Below, piece after piece: positions 18,429 through 39,330 of a stretch of 64,000 nucleotides of DNA (its first letter is position 1; each line of letters opens with the position of its first letter). This DNA is from Beroe forskalii. Its lineage: Eukaryota > Ctenophora > Nuda > Beroida > Beroidae. The stretch spans positions 1 through 64,000 of the forward strand of contig WFMF01000067.1 in assembly GCA_011033025.1 (NCBI GenBank), written 5' to 3'. The notes beneath the pieces were generated by a model that did not search any database, was not told the DNA's origin, and saw only the letters and a list, made by a program, of their open reading frames with translations. The position numbers and the translations under genes were made by a program.

Positions 18429-21062
18429 TGGCTATCGACCGAAGTTAATCCATTAATTGTGCAATCAATTAACAATTTGGCTTTCAGCCTCATTGTTAAA
18501 GGCGCTGATTAATGCATACACTCCACACGATAAGCCCCATAATTATTTAACCTCATTCCTCAACACTGTAGATCAAGGAGTACGTTCTTTTCCATAAATG
18601 AATGTATATTAATTGAATAATTAATCCTAATTAGATTTGGCTTTGGTGTACCAGTTCTGAAAGAGTTACGCACTAGTAAATGTGTAATTTTACATTCCAG
18701 AAGTACATCTAATTGTGAAGAATTAAGATACTCTTATCTTCTCATTGATGTACTCGGAGAATTTGCTACCACAGCAATATAGATAGCCTGCTCAAAAGAT
18801 ACTTTTCATTTCTTACTGATTTGATTGAAGAAAGAAGTTCAGTGGCGTAATGTTCCGAATAGTTGTAGCTTTTAGCTTGAAACATCTGGCCTCTGGGTGA
18901 CCATAATTATCGTGACTGTTAGAATTCATGAATGTAGCTAACTATACATCCTACAGAGCAACAAATTTCTGCAAAAATCTTTAGCGGCTGAATTAATTCG
19001 CCCATTTTTAACCTCTCAGAATAACGTGTCAGTAGGTGATAGCGAAAAGAATATGCCCTTATTTCGAAATCAGTATTTCGCATATGTTTCAGCCTTAACG
19101 ATGCAAAGTTTTGTCGCAAATAATGGTCAAAAATGAGGATTTTCAAATTTCAAAAAAAAGTATTTTCACTTCAAAGGGGCTCGGCCAAAATCAGGAATCG
19201 ACTGGGACGAAAATTTTGTTATATGCTCTAGAAGTAGAACATAAATTCCTCTTGATGCTATAACTACGTTGGTCGTTGTTTCGAGGGTTTCCCTCATACC
19301 TTATTGGCCTTTATTTAACCGGCCCTTAAGGACAAAAACGACTTTCAAATTTTTGTCCAAAGGGCCGGTTAAAAAAAGGCCGGTTAAAGTGGGGCCGGTC
19401 AAATTAAAGGCCAATTAATTTAGGTCAAATGAAACTTTTTATGACTAGGCTTAAATTCACGAGCGTCATTAATACGTTAATGACCTAAAGCATAATATTA
19501 GACCAGGATTTGTGTCTTTTGATGCAATTTATTGAATATAAAGCGCTTTTAGTGGTCATTTGTATAAAATCTTGATGTGGCAACCACCAGAAAAATTTTG
19601 TCCAAGGGCCGGTTAAACGGTTCAAATTGATCCAATTTTTGTCCATAGGGCCGGTTAAAAAAAAGGCCGGTTAAAAAAAAGGCCGGCTAAATAAAGGCCA
19701 ATAAGGTATCAAAAACAGTATGAGATGATTTACGGCGAATTGCGATGGAAATTATTAATAAAATGACTTGTGAAATCACGATCTAAAACGATATTTTCTA
19801 TGCTTCCTTCTATGGATACAGACTTGGTTTCGCTAGCCTCTTCTAGCAACATTTCAACGTGAATTCAACGTAATAAGATCCAAACATTCTTCGATTGGGT
19901 GTTTATTTTTACACAAGATGACCACAAGATGTCTCGCTATTTGCATAGCTATATATTCTGATCTAATTCTAAGTTATTCTTATCAACTTTGAACTTCCGT
20001 TGAAAGAAGCGTGGAAAATGCACATATAGCGCGTAAACTCCTACATGCGCGGCTTTTTCATGCGCGGCCCACTGTCAGTGAGTTACGCACGATTACGCAG
20101 CGCATGAAAAAGCTGTGCACTTATAAAAACGACACGCCACCGTAAAGCTCTTGGAGCGAGATGGTTAGAAAGTTGCTCTCAGCTCTATTGATAGCTGGCC
20201 TCTGCCTCTATCAGAAACAAAACGGAAATTGACCTCGGGTCCCGGCGGCCTCCTCATAACTTTAAACTTCAAGCTCTTCAGATGTGCTACTTGTGTGAGT
20301 GTATTACCGACCATTGTCGACACAGTTCATTGGTCACCGTACAGCAATCTGCGGCTCCGAACTGTCGCACATTTGACATGTTGTTTTGTAATTTGTAGAC
20401 TCCTTTTATTGTTAATGTGTTTACTGTTTATCTTTAGAGAAGAGGTGACAGGTGTAAAAAGGGTGTACTATTTCACATTCCAGTGTATGGAAATATGTAG
20501 AAATGAGATGTAGAAGTGAGTACTCTTCACATCCAGTGTGTAGATGTCATAACTAGTAGATGTCATTACTGTGCTAGATACACTGTTGTAGACATGTCTA
20601 ATACACTCGTACGAAGGAACACTCGTACACGACAAAGGAACAAGTCTGGCAGTGGTGAGTGTGTGTTTCGTGTAAACTCGTGATATATTGCAGTAAAGAG
20701 TTGATATTTAAACTGTGCATTAATTGAGAACTTCAGTCGTCAGTATTGTGGACAATTGTACACTCGGATGTGATGCCTCAGTGAATAGAACATTTGTGAT
20801 TAAATATGCTTATCCTGACACAAATCCTGACACAAAAGCCCGACGGCAGGTTCGGGCTCTTGGATACATTCAATACACTGAGATACACCCTGAGATATTA
20901 CCCTGAAATATGGCCTTGCTAATTACAGCTATTATTCCTGATATGGAAACTTGGTGTGGTTCTACATGATATTGCATGTTACATCTTGTGTTGCATACAC
21001 GGAAACGTTAGATGGATGCAGTCTACTTGTAAACTCATGACATGGTTGTCTGATTTCATGGG
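18429..21062. repeat. Duplicated segment, copy A (with MITE)
   Basis: This segment is nearly identical to 23741-25923 over its whole length, from GTGGCTATCGACC to GTCTGATTTCATGG. The main difference is the 412-bp MITE at 19297-19708 found only here, plus small indels. No conserved ORF is present. Copy A is followed directly by the Mutator-like element. Confidence 0.9.
19297..19708. mobile_element. 412-bp MITE with TACCTTATTGGCC ends
   Basis: The ends are TACCTTATTGGCCTTTATTT and its near-exact inverse ATAAAGGCCAATAAGGTA. The interior repeats GGCCGGTTAAA five or six times in both orientations. The paired segment copy at 24587-24602 has an uninterrupted CCCTCACATAAAAAACAG, an empty site, so this is a real insertion. 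TCA flanks both ends and may be a target duplication. No ORF. Confidence 0.82.
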
Positions 21063-23630
21063 ATCTAGTAGTCTAGGGCGGAGTAGTGTACGGCGTAGTA
21101 GTCTACGGCGGACCCTGAACCAGGGTGGTAGGCTACGGCGGAGATGACCAAGGTAGTAGCCCGGCGGACTCCCCCTTCCGAATTGGAAAGGGAAATTACC
21201 GAGTAACACGTGCTCGTATATTTCAGTTAACTTCATTCTTTCTATGACAGCGTGTTTGCCTTTCATGCTTGTCTGAAGACTAACTAATTGCTTGATCAGG
21301 TCGGTCATATCCTTTCGTATAGGCATTAGGCTCATAATTAGACAGCTGACACATTGACAGGGTGCAAGTAATGAGTCGGTGATATTACAACATGTAAAGA
21401 GTACTTTTGTTTCCAATTAAGTTCGAAATATCTCATAACTGTTTCATAAAACAACGACTGGTACCTAGTTAGCCCCCATTTGATTATTTGAGAGGATGTA
21501 GTTGCACCTTAAATTCCTAATTTGTTAATTTGTAACCTACTCAGAACAATCCTAACAACAACAGACCCCCTTAAATATTGCACGAGTTGCAATGTAGTTA
21601 GCACTATTGCCATGAGTTTTCCACCTGTCCAGCGAGTCAAGTTCATCAGAGGTCGGACGAAGAACAGCACTAACGTTACCTTCCAGGGATTTCGCTACTC
21701 CAGGGATGGTAAGGAGACAGCTGACGGGCGCCAAGCATGGAGATGTGTCAAGAAGAATCAGCTTTGCACCGGGAGGATCTACACACACGGTGACGCCTTC
21801 CTCAAGCAGACCAAGCAACACATCCACGAGCCTGACTTCACGGACTGCGAGGTGAAGGAGATATATTCGGAGTCCAAGAACATCGCTGCAACCTCTTCCG
21901 CGAAACCGTCCGATATCCCTTGTCAACCTCAAAGAAGAATGCATCGGATGCTGCGGAAACTGAAGCTTCCAGAGTGTCCAACCTGGAAGCACGCCCTTCA
22001 TCATGTCCGACGGCTTGAAAACCCCACTCCTCTTGCCCCAACATTCCTCGCTGACCTCATCTTAGTACCAGAGGAGATCGTTTCCCTGAAGCAGGAACCA
22101 ATGCTGATCTACGACAACAAATCAGAAAGCTCGCGTCATCTTGTTTGGGACCTGAAGAATCTCGACTACACTCATGCGTCTTCCGAGTTGGTACGTTGAT
22201 GGGACATTCAAGTGTTCTCCCCAACTCTTTTATCAGTTGGTCACTATTCATGCCGAAGCTCCAAACTTTGATGACGGTAATTCATGGGTTTTCCCACTTG
22301 TTTACTGTTTGTTGACTCATAAGGACGGAAAAATCTACGAGGATGCGTTCCTTCATCTTGCTGCACTGCGAATTCAACCAGCAACGATCATGGTGGACTT
22401 TGAAACTGCACTTCGGAACGCACTCTCGACAGCATTTCCGACGGCGTCTATTGATGGTTGCCATTTTCATTTTTGTCAAGCTGTTCTCCGCTTGATAAGA
22501 GACAATGGACTTAAGCGCGCTTATGAGGCTACCACAAAAGTTGCTCCTTCCTTCGTGTCCCTCTTGGAACACATTCCTAGTGACTTGGGACTGGACGACT
22601 TCCTTGACTACTTCGAATCCACTTGGATACAGGGGTGTCTACGTCTCGCAGATCAAGCTCAGCCCGATACCCTCCATCATCTTGGAACTGTGGACAGAAC
22701 ACTGACATCTATCAACAGAACCAACGCTGTCCTGGAAGTCTTCAACCGAGTTTGCTGCATTGAGTTGGCCACGCTAATCCCACTATATGGAACTTCATGG
22801 CTGCAATGTATGGAACAGTCGGACACGGACAGTAAGATTCTGAAGGAATCAGTTGGAGATCTGCCTCCCCCCAGGAAGAAACGCCAGGTCATCAAAGACC
22901 GGCGCCTCCAGCATGCAGTCTCAGAGTACGATCCTGAGGCTACAACTTTGATTGAGTATTTGGATAAATTGAGAAACATTTATGATTGGAAAGCTTGAAA
23001 GTGATTTTTTCAATGGAATTTTCAATTGATTGATGATTTTGAGTAACTTTAATTATAGGTACTTACTACTTATCAGACTTCACATAATGGTTTATTGAAT
23101 ATTTTCAGTGGTCTTGATCTTGCATGATTTTATCTATGTGATTGTGACATTCATATGATAATGAATAACTTCTTGTGTATGTCAATTTTCATTTTATTCA
23201 TGATTGTCTATAATCCGATTGATTGAAAAAATCTAATCAGTTAATCATGATCCAGTTTCAATACCAAAATAAAAAAGAGCAATAAGTTTTTCCTCTGGTT
23301 ATGATCTATAGAGCTATAGGGTACCTTCTACCTGCCTTGTTGTGCTCTCTATTCCAATGTTATAAAAGGGGGCCCTTATTAAAAATTGTTGGAAAAAACA
23401 CGCGTCAAAAAAAATAAGTTAACTGAAAAAAGGTTTTTACTGGGAATTTCCCCCTTTCCAAACGGAAAAAATCCCGGGGCCCCTTTTTCACCACTCCCCG
23501 CCCCACCCGGTTATGCCCAAATTGCCGAAATTTTTTCCCCAAATACTCCCCCGGGTTTATGAAGGTTTTTGTTTAGGAAACCAAAGGGGGGGCTGGCCTT
23601 AATAAAAAAGGGGCCCCCCTTACCCTTTCC
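21063..23630 (+). mobile_element. Mutator-like element (MULE) with ~200-bp terminal inverted repeats
   Basis: The left terminus at about 21063-21265 and the right terminus at about 23365-23630 are inverted copies. The left words TTCCGAATTGGAAAGGGAAA and TTTCAGTTAACTT match the reverse complement of CCCTTTCCAAACGG and AAGTTAACTG on the right. The right copy is blurred by inflated homopolymers. Between them lies a FLYWCH-MULE transposase. After the right end, sequence resembling 26028-26090 resumes. An exact target-site duplication cannot be read because of the poor right edge. Confidence 0.7.
21612..22998 (+). pseudogene. FLYWCH zinc-finger MULE transposase, one frameshift
   Basis: DDE transposase of the Mutator/MULE superfamily. 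From the ATG at 21612 it has a FLYWCH zinc finger (FQGFRYSRDG, AWRCVKKNQLCTGRIYT, and the distal H-x-H pair in QHIHEPD), a linker, and then the MULE core. The first catalytic Asp is in WYVDGTFK, a second acidic site is in TIMVDFETALRNA, and the CxFHFCQA-type motif is GCHFHFCQAV. The frame breaks at the TT at 22188-22189. Removing one T links ...HASSE to WYVDGTFK and gives about 461 residues to the stop at 22998. It is a broken copy as written, but it may be intact in the organism, because the same kind of one-base excess affects two host genes. It lies between the terminal repeats of the same element. Confidence 0.8.
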
Positions 23631-23740
23631 ACAATAGGATGATTTTTTTAAACCTGATAGGTGTAATTTTACAGACACCACCCTTTTTTTTAAAAAGTAT
23701 TTTTTTGGGGGGGTTTAAATTTCCTTTTTTTTAATAAAAT
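23340..23740. other. Stretch with inflated homopolymers (probable poor-quality sequence)
   Basis: Runs such as GGGGCCCC, CCCCCGGG, seven G and eight T occur at a density unlike anything nearby. The text is recognisable as degraded right MULE terminus and, at 23631-23690, as a degraded copy of 26028-26090. It joins the MULE to segment copy A'. Confidence 0.7.
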
Positions 23741-25923
23741 GTGGCTATCGACCAGAAGTTAATCCATTAATTGTGCAATCAATTAACAATTTGATTTCAG
23801 CCTCATTGTTAAAGCGCTGATTAATGCATACACTCCACGATAAGCCCCATAATTTAACCTCATTCCTCAACACTGTAGATCAAGGAGTACGTTCTTTTCC
23901 ATAAATGAATGTATATTAATTGAATAATTAATCCTAATTAGATTTGGCTTTGGTGTACCAGTTCTGAAAGAGTTACGCACTAGTAAATGTGTTTACATTC
24001 CAGAAGTACATCTAATTGTGAAGAATTAAATATCTTATCTTCTCATTGATGTACTCGGAGAATTTGCTACCACAGCACTATAGATAGCCTGCTCAAAAGA
24101 TACTTTTTCTTACTGATTTGATTGAAGAAAGAAGTTCAGTGGCGTAATGTTCCGAATAGTTGTAGCTTTTAGCTTGAAACATCTGGCCTCTGGGTGACCA
24201 TAATTATCGTGACTGTTAGAATTCATGAATGTAGCTAACTATACATCCTACAGAGCAACAAATTTCTGCAAAAATCATTAGCGGCTGAATTAATTCGCCC
24301 ATTTTTAACCTCTCAGAATAACGTGTCAGTAGGTGATAGCGAAAATAATATGCCCTCATTTCGAAATCAGTATTTCGCATATGTTTCAGCCTTAACGATG
24401 CAAAGTTATGTCGCAAATAATGGTCAAAAATGAGGATTTTCAAATTTCAAAAAAAAAATTTTCACTTCAAAGGGGCTCGGCCAAAATCAGGAATCGACTG
24501 GGACGAAAATTTTGTTATATGCTCTAGAAGAAGAACATAAATTCCTCTTGATGCTATAACTACGTTGGTCGTTGTTTCGAGGGTTTCCCTCACATAAAAA
24601 ACAGTATGAGATGATTTACGGCGAATTGCGTTGGAAATTATTAATAAAATGACTTGTGAAATCACGATCTGAAACGATATTTTCTATGCTTCCTTCTATG
24701 GATACAGACTTGGTTTCGCTAGCCTCTTCTAGCAACATTTCAACGTGAATTCAACGTAATAAGATCCAAACATTCTTCGATTGGGTGTTTATTTTTACAC
24801 AAGATGACCACAAGATGTCTCGCTATTTGCATAGCTATATATTCTGGTCTAATTCTAAGTAATTCTTATCAACTTTGAACTTCCGTTGAAAGAAGCGTGG
24901 AAAAAGCACTTATAGCGCATAAAACTCCTACATCCGCGGCTTTTTCGTGCGCGGCCCACTGTCAGTGAGTTACGCACGATTACGCAGCGCATGAAAAAGA
25001 TGTGCACTTAGGAGTTTGACACGCCACCGTAAAGCTCTTGGAGCGAGATGATTAGAAATGTTGCTCTCAGCTCTATTGATAGCAGGCCTCTGCCTCTATC
25101 AGAAACAAAATGGAAATTGTCCTCTCGGGGCCCCAACTTTAAATTTCAATCTCTTCAGATGTGTTACGTATTTGAGTGTACTACCAGTGTTGAAACAGTT
25201 ATTGGTCACCGAACAGCAATCTGCGGCTCCGATCTGTCGCTCATTTGACATGTTGTTTTGTAATTTGTAGACTTCTTTTATTGTTAATAATGTGTTTATC
25301 TTAAGAGGAGGTGACAGGTGTAAAAGGGTGTACTATTTCACATTCTAGTGTATGGAAATGTGTAGGAATGAGATGTAGAAGTGAGTACTCTTCACATCCA
25401 GTGTGTAGATGTCATAACTAGTAGTAGATAAAAATAAACTGTACTAGATACACTGTTGGAGACATGTCTAATACACTCGTACGAAGGAACACTCGTACAT
25501 GACAGAGGAACAAGTCTGGCAGTGGTTATGCTAGTGTGTGTTTCGTGTAAACTCGTGATATTTTGCAGTAAAGAGTTATTATTGTTAATTAACTGTGCAT
25601 AAATTGAGAACTTCAGTCGTCAGTATTGTGGACAATTGTACACTCGGATGTGAGGCCTCAGTGAACAGTACACTTGTGTTTAATATGCTAATCCTGACAC
25701 AAAAGCCCGACGGCAGGTTCATTTGACGGGCTCTTGGATACATTCAATACACTGAGATATTACCCTGAGATACGGCCTTGCTAATTACAGCTATTATTCC
25801 TGATATGGAAACTTGGTGTGGTTCTACATGATATTGCATGTTACATCTGGTGTTGCATACACGGAAACATTAGATAGATGCAGTCTACGTGTTAACTCAT
25901 GACATGGCTGTCTGATTTCATGG
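23741..25923. repeat. Duplicated segment, copy A' (empty site, no MITE)
   Basis: Near-identical direct copy of 18429-21062 without the 412-bp MITE. Both copies end at TGATTTCATGG; here the flank continues TAATTTACTC instead of into the MULE. No conserved ORF is present. Confidence 0.9.
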
Positions 25924-26894
25924 TAATTTACTCTAATTGGTTAATCATTGCTGGTTATTGCTCTGTTATCCTAGTTAATGGAACACTTACAGAGCGTCTA
26001 ATTACGTCTAATAAGTGCACAATACAATACAATAGGTATGATTTCTAATAACCATGATTGGTGTAATTTGACAGACACCACCCTGTGTTATCTTGTTATC
26101 ATATATCTCATCGAGTGCCTTGTCACTTGAAAAGTGAGCAAGGTACACCATTCTACCATGAAATACTGTGTTTCAGTGAGGTACTGAGGTAATGAAGTAT
26201 ACTTTGTGTTTTGTGTATTCTTTTTATACAGTGAGGTATACATATAACTCTCGACCTGTTCGCTGAGTTTGACGGAGTCACCTCGTATCATTTGCTTAGA
26301 TCGTTATTCGTTATATGGTACCGTTACTACACACTATTTTGGTGTGGATTTTCCATATTCCACTCGGCTTCTGACTTCTCCTAGAGGAATATTTCCAAAT
26401 CCAAACCTCAATGTTGTGTAGTAACAGTATCTTACTTCACACTTCGCTATGTAACTCTATAGTACTTCATACTTATTCCTTATGTAGTTCGATAGTACTT
26501 TGTGTGTAGTGTATTCATGTATTTACTCCGTACACTGTTCTGTGCTGTGTTGGCAGCATTTGATGATGTTCCGCGTATTATTACCCTGCAATGTAATTAC
26601 TTTTCGAATTTTTGAGCAGTATTAATCATGTAATATCACCGTACCCAGCAGTTCAATTACTGTCAAGTGTGCAAATACCTCAACTGTTAAATTACTACTG
26701 TTGAATTGCTACAAATTTTCTGAAACGGCCATTCGCAGGATTGTAACCTATTTGCTATCTCTGTGCGGATGTAAATAAGAGAAAAATACTCTTCATTCTC
26801 AAATAGACGGGGAGGGGGGAGAAGATTGCAGTTTTTTGGAATTTTATACGGTGGGGACAGTTATTTAACACCCAGATTCTATACGAGATACGCA

Positions 26895-27165
26895 TAAGAT
26901 TGTAGCTATTCGTCATGCTTGATTGGGTACTGAGTGGTGTCAACGTCATAGAGTTGGTATGTGGAATGTGTAAACGTAGCTATTCGTCACGCTTAATATG
27001 GCGCAGAGTGGTGTCAACGTCATACAGTTGGTATGTGCACGTAACGCTATTCGTCATGCTTGATTGGGTACTGAGTGGTGTCAACGTCATAGCGTTGGTA
27101 TGTGGAATGTGCATACGTCGTCGTTCGTCACTGATGACTGAGTGGTGTCAGCCTGCATATATAAT
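26895..27165. repeat. Imperfect ~70-80-bp tandem repeat, 3-4 copies
   Basis: The words CTATTCGTCATGCTTGATTG and GAGTGGTGTCAACGTCATA recur three to four times with GGTATGTGGAATGTG between. The stretch 25924-26894 before it shows no gene. Confidence 0.7.
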
Positions 27166-27244
27166 GACCTGTGTTGCAGTTCTCGGCATTATTTCCTTTA
27201 ATTCTCTAGCCTGAGTTGCCTTGTTTTCTCGTCTTGTCTTGCTT

Positions 27245-27866
27245 AATTTGTTGTTAATAATGTAACGTTGTAAATTAGGTACCTTTGTGAATAAGGTGCC
27301 TTTGTTAATAAGGTACCGTTGTTAACAAGGTACCGTTGTTAACAAGGTACCGTTGTTAGCGAGGTACTGATGTTAATAAGGTACCGTTGTTAATAAGGTA
27401 CCGTTTTTAACAAGGTACCGTTGTAAACAAGGTACCGTTGTAAACAAGGTACCGTTGTAAACAAGGTGCCGTTGTTAACAAGGTACCATTGTTGACAAGG
27501 TACCATTGTCGACAAGGTACCATCGTTAACAAGGTACCATTGTTAACAAGTTACCGTTGCTATTAAGGTACCGTTGCTATTAAGGTACCATTGTTAGCAA
27601 GGTACCGTTGTAAACAAGGTACCGTTGTTAACAAGGTACCGTTGTAAACAAGGTACCGTTGTAAACAAGGTACCATTGTTAACAAGGTACCGTTGTTAAT
27701 GAGGTGCCGTTGTTAATAAGGTACCGTTGTGAACAAGGTACCGTTGTGAACAAGGTGCCGTTGTTAACAAGGTACCATGGTTAACAAGGTACCGTTGTTA
27801 ACAAGGTACCATTGTTAACAAGGTACCATTGTTAACAAGGTACCATTGTTCACGAGGTACATTGTA
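27245..27866. repeat. 17-bp minisatellite, unit AAGGTACCGTTGTTAAC
   Basis: About 34 tandem units of 17 bp, nearly all keeping the palindrome GGTACC. It lies 1.8 kb upstream of the PIWI start codon and is not related to any exon I can see. The stretch 27867-29708 that follows has no recognised coding exon. Confidence 0.92.
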
Positions 27867-29708
27867 AATGATGTACTGGCTGTCGATGCACTTATTATTC
27901 CCTTTTGCTCTGACTATGTCAACTGAGTATGCAGCAAAATCGGAGCATGGCTGGGGCAAAGTCGCAGTGACGGGCGAAGGTGTAGGAATTAATAAATGGC
28001 AATTGTTTCATTTAAATTCTTTGAATTGTGAGGTCATTGCTTTTCATTGAAATAACATGTCGCACCGCAATCCTCCTTGGCTAGACGCCAAACCTTCTTA
28101 TTTTTGACGCGCGCGGTCACAAATTGACACAAAACGGTCTACTTTGCGCGGTTCAACCCCATACAAAGTAACATATTTTCCTTGACAAATTTTCTTTTAA
28201 CCCGCGCGCGCAATGCGCATGGCTTCTCATTTCGTTGCCCTACATTTCGCTTACTGTTTGGCTGTCAGTCTTCATTCCTCTGCATGGTGGAGAGAGCTTC
28301 GTGGTCGAGCATGTGATGTTTCACATGTGCATTGCCTTGCTTTCTATGATAATAAGGATTATGTTCAGAAGTACTGTCGAGTTCGTTTATTTCATTGCGT
28401 ATTCTAATTCCTGTATAACAGTCAGTTTCACAGGTAATCGTTACTAACACATTTAAAGTGGCTGGCCCTTGGAGGCTTCAAAGCATTACTCTGTTCGATA
28501 AATTTCAATGTTAGCATTCTCTTGCTTCTCTTAAGTCTTGCTGGAGCTGCGCTTTTCCTGACACCATCTAAAAGCCTAACGTGTCCTGGTGCAGCCGAAG
28601 AGACGATTGATTTCGCTCTTGCCCCTTCATTTCCCATGTTCATTCTACAGTAGGGTGTGCTGTACGTGGTAGTATGTGTGTTACATGAGGAGTTTCATTT
28701 CTCAGCATGTGACACTGCATAGCGTGCGATTTTCCGACATTTCATTGAAGCCTTCTTAACTAATTGTTCCTAGTTCCAGCTTCACTCATTTCTGCCGAGA
28801 ATTTCCGCACTGATCCACGTGTCTGTTGCACTGTCTTTTCATCGCAGGAAGATAGAATTCTCCAAACTCCGGAATTCACTGTCACACGCGAAATGGCAGT
28901 GTTTGCAACCCTCTGCCTCATTTGACAGTGTCCTCAAACTCCAGCTCTGTGCTCCTTGGTGCTGTGCCACGTGATTGTAACCCGGTGCTGTAATTGGCTA
29001 GCTTCTGTCACGTGACATGCTCCAGGCTTTGTGGTTGGCTGGCTTCCCTGCCAAGTGCCGTGTGGCAGTATTGACAATCTCTTGTGGATGCCGCTTTCAG
29101 TGGTGCTGTTCCATTAATTCTGTGCAGTGGATAACGGCCCACAGGTCCCATTTTCACGCAAAGCTCACGGCTTTATCCTGGTTTATACAGAACACAGTGA
29201 TAAACGAGATTGACTTGCTATTAAAGTACTAAACTCACCACAAATAACGATGTCAACATACCAAAAGAATGAACTGATCTAGTGCTGAAACACCTATTAG
29301 CTTGAAACTTTCTTGTGGAAGAGACGCACTGAAAGTTTCAAGATAATAATTGTTTCAGCTGCTGCCTTAGATAAGTCCCTTCTTTTGATCACGTGACATC
29401 GTCAGCATTCTTATTGTGGCGAGTGTAGTGCTCTCTGGTGTTAATCGTATGTGTGCTCATCAGTGAAACCGATTCTACCTACCCTTTTCCAACCGCTTTT
29501 ACTGTTGCGCACGCAGCAGTAATGTAGCACAAGTTAATTATTTGGCAAACCCTGTATATTTGTCGAAACGTTTGCCCCCTCTTCTTGTTGTATTGGATTG
29601 AATGTATTGTTTTCTCTGTAAGTCTGTAGCCTTGTTGTGCTTACGTTGCTTACCCCGTTCTAACTCCACTCTCTGCAGACATAGCTAAGTAAGACAGATC
29701 CAGACAAA

Positions 29709-38303
<8,595 letters not shown>

Positions 38304-39181
38304 ACCGCCAACTGGCACCTGGCACCTCATTCCGATGGTGCTCGTAGACAATGCGTGGCACTCAACTAGTTGTTGTTTGCAAACAGTCGTTAAATGAGTA
38401 TCGTTTACAATTTTTCAATTTTAATAATGGTGAGAGGTCATTCAAATGTTACGTAATCAATTCCTGACCATGAGATCTTGTTTACAGCAATTGTATAAGT
38501 TGCAAAATACAATATACAAAACCGTACAATTATCACTTGTGGATCATGATTACGTAATTTGTGACCTATCCCTAAAACCAAGGTGAGTGTGTTGCTTGCC
38601 TTGGTTTATATTATATTAATTTATTTGGTTAAAGATAACAATTTGAAACTTTAATAGTAATTTTCTGGTGTCGATTGACATCAACGTTATAAAGTTACGT
38701 TTAAAAAGCCTTGAATATACTGCAATTTAGATACTGGACTTAGGGCTACCCCATTTGGTGTTATTTCGAATGACTAACAGCTGAAAACTATTTGGTATTA
38801 AAGGTAAGCGACTCATATTCTTGTGATTTTCAAGACGAATCAGAAGTTAATTTGTTTTTTTAAATGTTGATTGGATTACATATTTTGATGTTGAAGTTGT
38901 TTTACCCTTGAGTAAGTATAACAATAACTATAAGCAACCTTAGTATTATGAGTAATGATCCTGCTACACAACCATTGAACATTTAAAGACAGAAACTTTT
39001 CTATATTATTCCTTATGATTGTATTAAATTTAATTAACATGTAAGTTTACATCATCAGTTCATAATAATAGTTATATTATTCATTATCTTTCCAAATGCT
39101 GACGATGTAATTCATGTTTAATTTTATCATTTTAAAATTATATTCGAATTAATTTGTGGTTAACTATAATATATAAATATT

Positions 39182-39330
39182 GGTGTCTCGTCCTTTTAAG
39201 GCGCGGCGTATTGGGTAACTTTTTGTTTTTGAGGCGTGTTACATTGAAAGTACTTTGAGCGCTTTCACGCGCCACAAGGAAGCACCCTGGCGTGGCCGTA
39301 AAACGCCACGCCTCAAAAGGTCGAGATACC
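39182..39330. mobile_element. Short inverted-repeat element, ~30-bp arms
   Basis: GGTGTCTCGTCCTTTTAAGG continuing CGCGGCG at the left is matched by the reverse complement of CGCCACGCCTCAAAAGGTCG then AGATACC at the right. It lies in a locally G+C-rich island (about 39180-40000). The rest of 38304-41375 has no recognised gene; TATACGTGTTTAGCAA occurs twice, near 39579 and 39661. Confidence 0.65.

Noticed and set aside
28213-29232. Short ORFs upstream of PIWI
   Set aside because: No conserved motifs; mutually overlapping frames; likely promoter-proximal non-coding DNA.
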